From assembly GCA_948567375.1 (NCBI GenBank), contig OX419757.1, positions 52,824,001-52,888,000 on the forward strand: a DNA stretch of 64,000 nucleotides. The letters are read 5' to 3'. The notes under the pieces were generated by a model. It saw only the letters and a program-made list of their open reading frames with translations, was not told the origin of the DNA and did not search any database. Position numbers and translations under genes: made by a program. This document shows positions 13,654 through 24,781 of the stretch, piece after piece (positions within the stretch are counted from its first letter, which is position 1; each line of letters begins with the position of its first letter). The DNA is from Lunularia cruciata. Its lineage: Eukaryota; Streptophyta; Marchantiopsida; Lunulariales; Lunulariaceae.

Positions 13654-14060
13654 TGTAACAACATGGAGTTTAGTGACAAAGTAGTGAATATACCAAATTA
13701 ACCTAAAATATTCTAGAAGTATCTAGGAAGCTTCTTGATAAGTTTCCCACTAGCTTAGCTTGCATCCCAAGTAGGTGGTTTTTGGAAGGAAGCTTCTAGA
13801 AAATTCCAATCAGCTTAGCTTGCACGCCAAATAGACGGCTTCAAGAAGGAACATTCTTGAGAAGTTTCCTAGTTAACTTAGTTTGCACTCCAAGCAAATG
13901 GCTCAAGGAAGTTTCTTGAGAAGCTTCTCAAGTGCATTGTATGCTCCATATAAATACAAGAGCCAAAGCTCATACTAGGCATTCAAAGTTTACACATATT
14001 CAAATGTCCCAATGTGATTTTCCATTCTCTTATTTCTCTACTCGGTTTTAGTCTTTTACA
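13654..14060 (+). repeat. 3' LTR of element B
   Basis: Begins TGTAACA right after the purine tract and ends TTTTACA before the target duplication TTTGT. A four-unit heat-shock element (GAA/TTC alternating at 5-base steps) spans 13789-13806. TATAAATA is at 13949-13956. It lacks about 20 bases present near the start of the 5' LTR. Confidence 0.9.
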
Positions 14061-14065
14061 TTTGT

Positions 14066-16425
14066 GTTAAATACAAAATAACTACTTATCCACTCATAGT
14101 TATAGTATAAAAACTCCATCTAACTTTTTACAAATTTTGTGCCATCATAAGAAGAAATAATTTGCATACAAAATTAAAAGCTAAATATTAGAAGAAAGTA
14201 ATAGTTTATTATATTTTTAATTATTTTAATTTCTCTTCAAAAATAAAATAATAGGATGCAAAATTTACTATTTACATCCTCTAAGAATGCATAAAAGAAG
14301 ATTTCCAAAATCAATATAATTTTTTATAAAACATAGCATTATAATATTAACATGTCAATTTAATGTAGAAATGAACAAATAAAATGTAGGATATAGCATG
14401 AAATATATTATATTTAGTTAATTTAACTCACACTAGTGATTCATACATTATTGATGGTAAATAGCTAATTTATTTATTTTATATCAAAATTATATATAAA
14501 AATATTATTTATTTAATTTTCATAACTTACTTGTTTCTAATTTAGGGATTGCAAGAAATAATTGTATTTAATTAGGAAAGTGATGATTAAAACTTAAATA
14601 AATACATATTTTGTTCAATCACATCCTAAGCTTAATTCTATATCAAAAATCCCCTTTCTACATTTAGGTGACTTTTTCAATTCAAAACTAACTTCATTTA
14701 TATTAGTTAAATAACCTATTTAAACTAGAATGTGTTTCAATTAGTTTTCTATGTGCTATATGAACATAAAGCTTGTTGAATGTAATTTATAACTATTAAC
14801 CTTGCTTGAGTTTATCACATTATATGCTAGCCTTGTCATTGTATTTATGTGTATACTATCTTCACTAATATATAGAAAATTAATGGAGCACTTCCTCTAA
14901 ACTTGGATAGAATGATGGGTTTGAAATTAGTTAAAACGGCTCTTAACTATTTATAATAAGTAGTCAAATGTGCACATCCAGATATTTAAGAAGTCTAGTC
15001 TAATGGAGTTTGGGAGTTCAAGATTGTGTGGAGATGGGAGAGGAGACGGAGAGATATGAGAGGAGAGATATATATTTCCCGAGTACTCTTTGGCATGTAG
15101 CACTTAAGTAAATAATTGATTTTGTTTGTTCATCAATCTTGGTTCCATTGGTACCTAGATTGAAGACTATGGAGAATTTAGTAGAAGGTTGGGGGTATTT
15201 TTAGGGTTTAGAGTGATCATTACACATTGAGAGTCATTCTCATCTCTTATCTTTTGGTTTTCATGATTGAATTCAATGGAAACTTAGTTTAAATTTTTTT
15301 GAGATGGAAATTGAAAGTTATGAGAGTTCATAGTTTTTAAGATTTGGAGAGATTGTATTTTCTCATGTGTTACTATCACTATTTTTTGTGCTAGCCATGG
15401 CTACATCCCCATGTGGGGCCGCCTAGAGCAGCTCAAGATACACCATGCTTGGTGTGTCATTGATACTTTACCTTGTAAGGGTTAAAGAACCATGTGAGAA
15501 GGATGCACAAGGACTATGATTGGACCACTTGGGATGCTCATTTGAGGCAAATGACCGACAACAATGATAGTCGAAAAATATGCATGCTTCCTTTATCCCA
15601 TTTGTTGATTATTTTAAGGATACCGATCAAGTCATGGGAATGGTTAGCTTCTCAAAGGGGTGCATTTTGGGGTTATTTGAGATTCTTTTTCCATGTCTAC
15701 ATCTATTCCATATGCTACCTTATACTTTCTATGATGAGGCTAGATAGGCTCTTTGCCTACCACTTGATTTTTTGGCACGTGATCCCTTGGACGAGTTAGC
15801 ATGGTTCCTATTCCTCTTACTCCCTTGATGGTGTCTTCATAATGCTAGAGGAGGATGTGTAGGGCATAAAGAGGTGGTTGCTAGAATTTTTTGATTTCAA
15901 TTGAGGTATTGGGCAGCCCTATAGGAAGAGTCTATCAGGGCTGCACATTTTAGGTTTTACCACAAGATATCACTTGATTATGACAATGTAGGACATTAGA
16001 TCAAGTAGGAGAGTTTAGTAGAGCAATATGAGCGCTACACCCTTTGTCTATGGCTAGTCTTATTGATGAGACTATCTTTTCCACATTTTGACTACATCTT
16101 ATTGCAAGAAAGGGATTACCACTAAAGGTCTTAAATTATCAGCCTTTATGTCTTGATAGGTCATTTGTTGCACAAGCATTGTGCACTACCCCTCGCTTTT
16201 CCTCATGAGGCTTGGTAAGGATGGTATATGAGCATTTTAGAGATTGCTTTCAAATGATCCTTCTAGTGGTTTTACCAAGTTTTTTTAAGTGGTTGTAACA
16301 ATAGCAGGAGGAGATATTCTTATGTGTGTTAGTCAAGTGTTAGGTGCTAGTCAACTTCTCACAATGGAGAAGGATACAAGGGGTATTAGAGCAATTGTTA
16401 TTGGAGAGATTTTTTTTGTTTGGTT
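14066..16425. other. AT-rich stretch, possibly decayed element interior
   Basis: The first part (to about 15.3 kb) is AT-rich without motifs. From about 15.4 to 16.4 kb composition is less AT-rich and short frames such as 15494-15799 appear, but I recognise no domain. Because a 560-bp LTR-like repeat follows at 16426, this could be the interior of that element; I cannot show it. Confidence 0.35.
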
Positions 16426-16986
16426 TGTAACACTCATTTGTGCATGTGTATGGTATTGTGATATTTAGCTTGGTATTACAAGTACTTAAGAGATATTATT
16501 TATATAGAGATAAAGGATGGTTCTATATTAGTCATGGTTAGCTAAAGTTAGTCATAGCTAAGATAAAGGGGACCTTAATTTAGAGGAAGTAGAAAAGATG
16601 AGCACCACTATTTTGGATTTTAGTGTGTTGACTTGGTATTCTTCCTAGGTGTTTGGCTTTGAGGAAAGAGTTGAGAACTCTTGGGTCCGCAAGCCTTTTT
16701 GTTTTGGATTCTTCTTTAGTCCAAGGATAGCCCATGTGAAGAAATCCTTGACTTAATGGTTGGGTCAAGATAAGACCACATGCTTAGGGGAATATGCCCA
16801 TGTGAATGGATATTCCTTTCTACTTTTTGACTTTACTTGACTTTTAGTCTAGTAACTTGAGTTACTACGGTAATTAGTCACTTTGGTACGTAACTATTTC
16901 ACAAGTATATAAACAAGGGGTGAGGAGGTACTCATCATCCTTTCATTTTGCAACTATCTCTCTCTCATTGAGTTCTCTAGTGAGCA
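16426..16986 (+). repeat. 560-bp LTR-like repeat, second family, copy 2 (plus)
   Basis: Starts TGTAACAC and ends TGAGCA. It aligns over its whole length with the reverse complement of 4362-4921. A TATA-like box (GTATATAAAC) lies near 16905-16914, followed by a GGGGTGAGGAGG stretch, which fits an LTR promoter. The flanking five bases do not match, so it may be one end of a longer element rather than a solo LTR. Confidence 0.7.
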
Positions 16987-17019
16987 ATGTCTTAATTCTT
17001 AGTCCATGGTGCGCTACCA

Positions 17020-19225
17020 TAATAGCCATCAGAGGTTCATCCTGAGTGAGAGACAGGCCGGCTCACAGGTCAGCCACACCATTGTCCTTCAACATTGTTC
17101 TCACTTTTGACAACACCTTAGTCAACATCATTTTGGAGTAGCTACACTTGAAGGATGTGAGGCTATATCTCTGGGCATTAGGGCACTCTTAGATATCCAT
17201 CTAGAGTAGGTCATCCAATAGGTGGATGTTGAGAACACTTTGAATAGCATATCACAAGCATCCATCTTTAAAGAGCTTAGGAAGGCTAGTAGATCCTTGG
17301 TGAGTCTTATTTCTTTTGTGCGGTCTTTTTATGGATCTCATGCTTCCCTTTACTACTAGCACAATTGTTCACAAGAAGGAGTCATTGTCTTGGAGTCAAT
17401 TATTGGTACACATAAAAGAGATCCTTTAGGGGGACCCTTATTTTCCATTGCTCACTTTAGAGCCCTCTTATCTTCTATGCTTGATTGTGTATTTCACTCC
17501 TTGGTAGATACATACATCGTGTGCCCTATAGATCCTATTAGGCAGGCCTTTGACCACTTGACTACCAAGTTATATCTAGTAGGCTTGAGAGTCAAGGTGT
17601 CAAAGTGCATGGCATGGTCCCTTTTAGGTATCTCTCCCCACCTTGAGCTTTGAGAGGGGTATATCACATCTACATATAGAATACGCGTTCTTGGAGTGCC
17701 AATAAGATTTGAAAATTTTGTCACATGCTTCTTAGATGCATCCTTTGTAGAGGATATTCACCATGTGGATGACCTTCCATTACTAAGAGATCCATAGGTG
17801 GCATTTGGTATACTATTCTCTTGTATTGCTTGTCATTTGACTTACCTCGTCTGCACAATTCCTCCCTTCTTGATCTTCCTATCATGTCTAAGAGCCTTTG
17901 ATAGGAGGATTATGGGAGTATCTGGTGATATTATTAGACAATGACATTTGAGTGTGTGACAAGGGATTTGGCAGGTAGGTAGAGATCTTTACCAATCACG
18001 TGTGGAATGGTTGGCTTGCTATCTATGGATGAGACAACACCTATAGCATTTTTTTATAGTTGGGCTCTCTTGGTATCCCTACTTTCCTCTTGTTTTGTGG
18101 TTGTTGATAGGCCAAATTTAGTGACTTATGTGCCAAAGGTGGATGAGGGATCCTTTTCTCTCCAGATGTTATTGCAGCAAACAAGAGATAGTCTATCCCT
18201 AAGTGCATGCAAGAACCTTCTATCTTTTGCTTCACTATTGTCAAATTTGACTAGAGGTTTCTAGTCTTCCTTGATGGAGAGATAGTATCAACAAATGCTA
18301 CATTCTTTCTTAGTTGACTTGTCCATTCCTCGAGCTACTAGAGCACGTCTTTTCTTTTGCTCTTGCAAGGGTACAGGCTCTTAGATCCTAACTTGACCGT
18401 GTATTAGGGCATTTTGATTTGCACCGGCTACTTTCTTTGCAACAATGAGGTTTTGCTTAGGTTTGGTCCACCCATCTGCATCTTCATTACTCACTTGTGA
18501 GTGTGGTTCTACACTTAATGCAATAGTGGTCCATATGACACAATGTCTTTTTGGAAGACAAAGGATAGCTATTAGGGACATAATGTTTGCTATAGCACAA
18601 GAGAGTGGATACTTGGCTTGGAGAGAGTGTCTGTATGCTTTGCACACAACATGTGTCAAGGCAGACTTATACTTGGTTCAAGATGATCAAGTGACAATAG
18701 CAGATGTCGTGGTTATGGACCCTACATATGATACAATCTTGGAAGGATTGATTACCCATCCCTCTAGATGTGCAGCAAGTGCAACAACAGATTTCAAGAT
18801 CTCCAAGTATAGGTGTATGCAACAAGGTCACCTCTTTGTTCCTCTAGCCTTGGAGTTATATGGAGCGATGGACACAACATTCAACACATTTGTCAAGGAG
18901 TGTGTGAGAGCTTATCATGTTAGGTGCCAAGGGTACCACTCTCACTCTCATACTTTGTATCATATTTAGACAACATGTATCCATTATTCTACAAAGGGCA
19001 ATGGCTGGTCCAATCCACAAGAGAACAATTATACTAAGTAATGCTTCTTTGGATGCTTCAATTGTTTGTAAACTATATGACTTGCATAGCTGGGATATCT
19101 TAGGTGTAGTAGTGCAGATTTCTCATATTGAATCTATTGGAGCTTAGCCCAATTTTACCTATTTTGTCTCACCCTTGTACATATTGATGGGGCCTTCACA
19201 TCCTTTGTGTTTTTTACATGATCTC
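17020..19225 (+). mobile_element. Remnant of an unusual reverse-transcriptase element, longest copy
   Basis: Broken frames together read like the C-terminal two thirds of a reverse-transcriptase protein. Around 17290-17460 there is the order ELR, SFVRSFYG, then DPLGGPLFSIAHFRALL, which resembles an RT template-grip block. Around 17500-17640 come FHSLVDTYIVCPIDP (where an A-D-D-like site is expected) and GLRVKVSKCMAW. A long frame at 18445-18969 holds a Cys/His-rich segment (CECGSTLN, HMTQC) and ends in a region seen again at 40.2 kb. No LTRs flank it, and shorter copies elsewhere share only its 3' part, which suggests a non-LTR element with 5' truncation. Stops and lost catalytic residues mean it is dead. 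Confidence 0.65.
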
Positions 19226-19255
19226 TCTTTACTTCTTGATATTTAAGAAATAAAT

Positions 19256-22200
19256 CATCATTGACTGGGAAAATTCACTCAATTTACAACAATAATCTGG
19301 AAGGTTATATAGAATAATAATATAGAAGTTAATAAAATATATGATAATAATTTTTTTACATGAGAGAATACAAAATAATTAAAACCAAAAGGCACAAATA
19401 TATCCACTAGAGGTATATTAGTCTTAGTACATTTAAGTAAAGAAAGCTTTTATGAAAAGTGAGGCTTAAACTAAGAAAGAAGACATGAAAAGATACATGT
19501 TATACTATCAATATAGATAGATATATGTGTTATAATGTATATACATCATGTGGTTATTTAAATTATGTAAAATTAGCTTTATTATTAATTCATTTCTAGA
19601 ATTGCAAAAATATCTCTAATAATATAGTAAGATAATTGGATCTTCTTCTAAAGTATGAAAAGACTTAATTATTTTATTAGAATGATGCAAATTATAATTA
19701 TTATAAAAAATAAATTGATTAATAAATTATAACTTTTAATATAATTATAATTATATTCAAACTTCCAATATCTGAATAAAGTATAAACTGAAGTGATCAT
19801 GTCCAATAGCATAGTTCATATCCTCACTGTATATCATTATAATTTGATATAATTATCAAAACACGTGGAAGAACCTATAAGATACATGGGAATAATACTA
19901 AACTAACATCTTTATCCTACATAGATTATAAACATACAACTATTGATTCATACTTATGAGAGTAATTATTACTTTCAAAATTATTATTCTATTGTTATTA
20001 ATTATTACATTTTATAATAAGGGTTACCTACATTATTCCGGTATAAATAATGCAAGAACAAGTAACTTTAACAAAAATCCAATTTCTTTAGCTAAGTCCA
20101 AGTTTTTTCTCTATATTTTCAGAAGTGAAACCAAATATTTTGTTAGCGAGTATATATTACGAAGGACCGCACAACTACTATTAGTGGCATATTAAATTAA
20201 TGGCATATGTCATTTATTTCTGCATCTATTCACTTTCTGTATTTTACATCCTTGAAAAAGTATTAAATTATAGTTTTTCAAAATGAAAATCCTTTTAAAC
20301 ATAAAATAGAATTAAAGGATGTCAAATATATACATAGATAAAACAATAAATATTTAGACATGGTTTCAAATAAAAAATATGTCTATTGAAGATTTATGTT
20401 GATGTTGTTTGAATATCAATAATCCGAAAATGATAGTTTACTCTAATAAATTCACAAATATAGTTTTTAAAGCTGAAATTCAACATTTAGATGAACCTTT
20501 GAGGAAAAAAACACCATCATAGTTATAATTTATAAATAATGTCTTATAAGCTGCATATTGAAACTGTTAATGCAAATATAGGTCGATTAAATGAATCTTG
20601 AAAATACATAGAAGTTGATAATAATATAACTATAAAATTCATATAACTAGAAAATTTATTTGGAGATTTTTTTATCTACTTGTATTTAATTAGGAAAATA
20701 GGAGAATCATATAAAATATTGGACAAATATCAACTAACAACGAAGTGCAATGGTATCCTTCGAATATAAGTGATATTACCAGTTTTATTCACCATATATG
20801 ACATTATTTGCATTCCCGTTAAATCACACCACAATAAACATACACACACATACACACATATATAAAAGAAAATATTGGCACTTTCTTACTATTTAGATAA
20901 CAGTTTTTATTAATAGATTGTAGAATTGTAGGTTTAGTTAGATGTGTCTAGGGTGAGAAGTCTCAATTAGCCTTCTCGAAACTACAAACTCTAATAGACC
21001 TGCATAATATAAAATATTCCAAAGAACAAAGAAAATTGAAACACCTATGTTTTTGATATATCAATATTCACCTATCTATATATTATAAGTAAAAAATAAT
21101 GTTTGATGATAAGGATTGGAGTTGAACATTTAAACTCTAAGCAGAAGAGACTTCTAATCATCCGTTTAAGTGTTGACCAGTATTGTATTTTCTACAACTG
21201 CTTCTTTATTGAATCCTAATATTTTCTTTACATTTGGGCTAGTATTTTATTGACTTATAGATTACAAGTCATAATAATGTTGGTTGATTTGAAGACTAAA
21301 ATTGATATTTATATTAGGTGAGGCGTAGATATCCGCAAGTTAATTTTTAAGTTATATTAACCAGTCTCATTGATACTTACTCAACGAGGTTAACTGAAAC
21401 AAAATTTAAGATACATATTAGCTACTTAAGTGATATAAATAAAAATACTGTACGAATTCAAGGAGAACAACATAAGTATATTGGAAAATTTGTATGTGTC
21501 CTTAAATAGGTTGAAATATACTAAAGGTAAGCTACTTTGCCTTTAGCAGATCTAATGGTAGCTCGGACAAAAATTGTCCGGGCGAACCTCTTAGGGATTG
21601 GTTTGAATATTTGCGAACTAGCATCAGATAGTTATGTTCATTTTAGACTAGATATTAATCATTATACAAAAAGAAATCTATCGAAATATTGGTCGCTGAG
21701 TTCAATTGAATAGGTGAGAGGCGAATCTTAGGCAAGGGTAGGATCTAGCCTCGCTCTCATCATCTTTGAAGTAAGCATGTATAATGAGGTATATAATCAA
21801 ATGACTCACCGAAGTAAATATTATTAGTTTACATCATCTTAACTTAGAAAAAGTGAGCTGTATTCACATAAACTATTCGGTATAAACACTAAAAAATGCT
21901 ACTTATTATGATAGGTGCTCCTTCAATAACTCAATTTTATATTCATAGTTTCAGTATTACTTACAAATTTGTTATTAAATTTATTGAAACATGTGTTTTA
22001 TCTACTAAGATTAATTTTCACATACATAGGTTAATATGCGAGTTGAGTTTCTTTATAGGTCGTCTATATTGATAATAAAAAAGAGCATATTAAAATATTT
22101 TTATAAAATAATAATAATATAAATAAATGGAAATAAATGTATTAGTTGATTTTTATTTAATTTAAAAGATCATTTTTATAGTAAATACGGAAATGTCTCA

Positions 22201-22640
22201 TAGAAAATGGATATATCGAGATCTAATATATAATACATCACACTTTACACAGGGATCTATATAGTTGACAGGATAATAAGTAAAGAGACTTATTGCGACC
22301 ATTAATAGTACCCATAAAATTTGTATAATAGATATTGTTTAGCTCTTTGTTGAACGTTTCATATGTAATGTGATGCTAATTTTTATAACTTTCCTATAGT
22401 AAGGTAAAAGTCTCTCTAACTTGCAGAACGTATGTCTATACGTTCTAACCATAGAGAATTTTCAAAAATTAAACTAATATTTCTGTTAAGTGGAAGAATG
22501 TCGATTCATTTTATCTCATATGCAATCATTAACACTCTGTAAGATGATTCTTAAGATATGAAGTCTACAAACAACCGTATTAAGGAAAACGCTAAAATTA
22601 GCAAGAAAATGTAATGCACGCAAGATACAAAAGCACATTA
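19256..22640. other. AT-rich spacer without recognisable gene
   Basis: About 3.4 kb of AT-rich sequence. A short CA-rich microsatellite lies near 20838-20862. Open frames are short and without motifs; I see no RNA gene or element ends here. Confidence 0.5.
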
Positions 22641-22650
22641 AAGTGAAACA

Positions 22651-22866
22651 GGCGACCGCGTACAAAACACGAAGGACGGGAAGGCCTATCATATCATGCT
22701 ATACCAAGATGAGACAAAATAGGGCTAAACCCCACCATAGGAAGGCGACCGCGTAGAAACTATAGTAGATTGGGTCTTAGCCCCATTTTTCCTATTTTGT
22801 CTCATCGTGGTATGGCATGATATGATAGGGATCTTCCCCATCCTTTGTGTTTTCTACGCGGTCGCC
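22651..22866. repeat. Fold-back repeat made of 3' ends of the RT element
   Basis: The left arm (22651-22733) is an imperfect reverse complement of the right arm (22772-22866). Both carry the 3'-end sequence of the RT element family, including TTTTGTCTCATC and the terminal CGCGGTCGCC. The spacer holds a third short copy of the terminal motif in left-arm orientation (22743-22760). This lies exactly where the AT-rich transposon region gives way to the DEK1 gene region. Confidence 0.85.
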
Positions 22867-22873
22867 TTTTCTC

Positions 22874-24781
22874 ATTATAGTAGATTTAAACTGTATCATA
22901 GTGAAAATGGCCAAATGACGGGAAAGAGTACGAGGTAACCGAAAGTTTTGACCAGATGACCAGAATATTCGAACTGTGGAGAGTAAATTCAACCAGACAA
23001 AATCAGAGAAATTCGGAAACAACGTGTCCGCCAATCATATGGAATGCTCTGCCTCGATGCTTGATTGCCGTCGATTTCCACCTGTATTCGTTAAGGTGTT
23101 CGAAATTGAAATGGAACGGCTGAGATTCAAATTTGGAGAAGGATGATGTCTGTTTAGAACGGATTACAGAAGGGGTAGGGGCCTTCAAAGATCGAGAACC
23201 ATGATGTCAGGTCTGGTTAACGTAGTAGGCCTCCGCTGAGGCCAGTAGAGGTAGGAGGGGCCCGAGGGGATGAGTACTTGCACATCCGGACCGTCAAAGC
23301 AAGCATCCGACGGGGTAGAGAGATGATGCTAAGGAATCGTCTGTTTATGTGGTAGAGTCAGAGAAGTACTGAGTAGAGGAGGGAAGAAAGAAGAGAGAGG
23401 CAATAGGCTATGGCGGAACGCATTAGCAGGGGCGAGTTGGCAGCAGCAGAGCAGATGCGGCTATGGCGATGGCAGAAGTGACGACGCGCCTTTATTGCCG
23501 CCGCGAGCGCATTGCAGTGGACCTCGGGAGTGAGCGCAGGACCGGGGAGAAACATTCAATCCGATTTTCCGGCGTTCATTCATGTCCGCATTCATGAGCT
23601 TGGCTGCTGCTGCTGTTGCTGTTGTTTGGGGCAGGAAGGAAGGGAAGAAGGGAAGGGGGAACTGTGGTGTAGTTGGACAGGGGCGGGGAAAGAGACTTTG
23701 AAGATCCATAGAACCTGGGAGAGGGAGAGAGGAGCTGATGGGAAGCATTGCTGTGCCAGCTTTCTTGCGGGCAGAAGCTGGTGATTCTGTGGTATGTGGA
23801 GATGAACGATGGACTGGATTTTGTATTGTAGTGACCATCGTGTGCATGGCTTGGTGATGCGAGGGGAGTGGAACGGAAACCCTAGGATAGTGGTCAAGTC
23901 TAGAGCTGAAGCAGTGGAGTGCAGAGTGTGATGTGAGCTTGAGCTCACGTTGAGCTTGTAGAACGGGAGAGGGTTGTTCTCGCAGCCGTTTCTGAGCTCA
24001 ACATGAAGCGACGTCACACCAATTTGTTCTACGGGTTATTGTGGAATGGTAGGATCGCGCCTCCCTGACAGACAAGGGGTCCCCTTGTAAGAAGTTGGTG
24101 TCTACATTTGCCAAATACTGAGCTCGGAGTAGGTGGTGAATACAGGGACTGATCGGGATCGGCGGCGTTGTAGGAGTTGTGTTCGAGTTGATAGAAATAT
24201 CTTATTTGGTTGGCGGGATTGCAACCCTAGGAACAGGATCTACAGTGCTGCCACTCTTCCAGGGGAAGTGTCCGGGGGAGCAGTGGAGTATTTCCGAGTC
24301 CTACTTTTTAGGGCTTATCCGTTTCGCCAGTGTCCGCGGAAAAAGTCCCCTGATTTTCAACTCAAACTAGCGTTCGGATGTAGATTGGAGTTTACCTCAA
24401 TTTATGGTAGGAATACACGCATTTGTTCGCGAAGTGAGAACGTTGGAAGTGAACCGAAGGGTTTGTGAACATGGGGAAAGTAGAAGTGCACAAGAAAGGC
24501 TGCATGCTAAACTGGAAATCTGTGGTTGCTATCGAAGGCAAAAATATTCCACGTCTGTTGTGGAATGCCCCAGCCCGTAATTCATCTGCTGCAATTAGTT
24601 TAGCATCAGGTTATTTCGATTGACAGCTGACGGGGGAGGGTGTGGAGCGAGTCCGAAACATCTGCCTGAATGCATCGACGAGGGGGAAAAATCAGCAGGT
24701 GGTGGACAGGCGGGTTACTCATGAAAGGGATTCTTTACTATCATAGTTGTAGAGACGGGTGAATGCACCAGGAGTGGTAAA
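22874..24781 (+). promoter_or_regulatory. DEK1 upstream region and probable leader
   Basis: GC content is clearly higher than to the left. The stretch contains a GCTGCTGCT/GTTGCT microsatellite near 23602-23625 and several short upstream frames with ATG. No other gene of either strand can be supported, so this is most likely promoter and 5' leader of DEK1, perhaps with leader introns. I cannot place the transcription start. Confidence 0.4.

Larger units (their letters stand above)
8434..14060 (+). mobile_element. Complete but decayed Ty3/gypsy chromodomain element B
   Basis: A 5.6-kb LTR retroelement with both LTRs (8434-8859 and 13654-14060), a primer-binding site at 8861-8872 and a purine-rich tract (GTGGTGGGGGAA) just before the 3' LTR. 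It is flanked by the identical 5-bp duplication TTTGT at 8429-8433 and 14061-14065, which fixes the borders. The domain order is gag, protease, a 20-residue repeat block, reverse transcriptase, RNase H, integrase, chromodomain. That is the order of the Ty3/gypsy chromovirus lineage. The frames hold many stops, several of the type expected from C-to-T change at methylated sites, and the LTRs have clearly diverged, so this is an old, inactive insertion. Confidence 0.92.

Noticed and set aside
23461-24017. Minus-strand frame ending in a glutamine run
   Set aside because: The glutamine run comes from a CAG/CTG microsatellite; no start context, splice pattern or domain. It overlaps the likely DEK1 leader.
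24133-24468. + strand frame upstream of DEK1
   Set aside because: No family resemblance and no way to join it in frame with DEK1 exon 1; probably leader or upstream frame.
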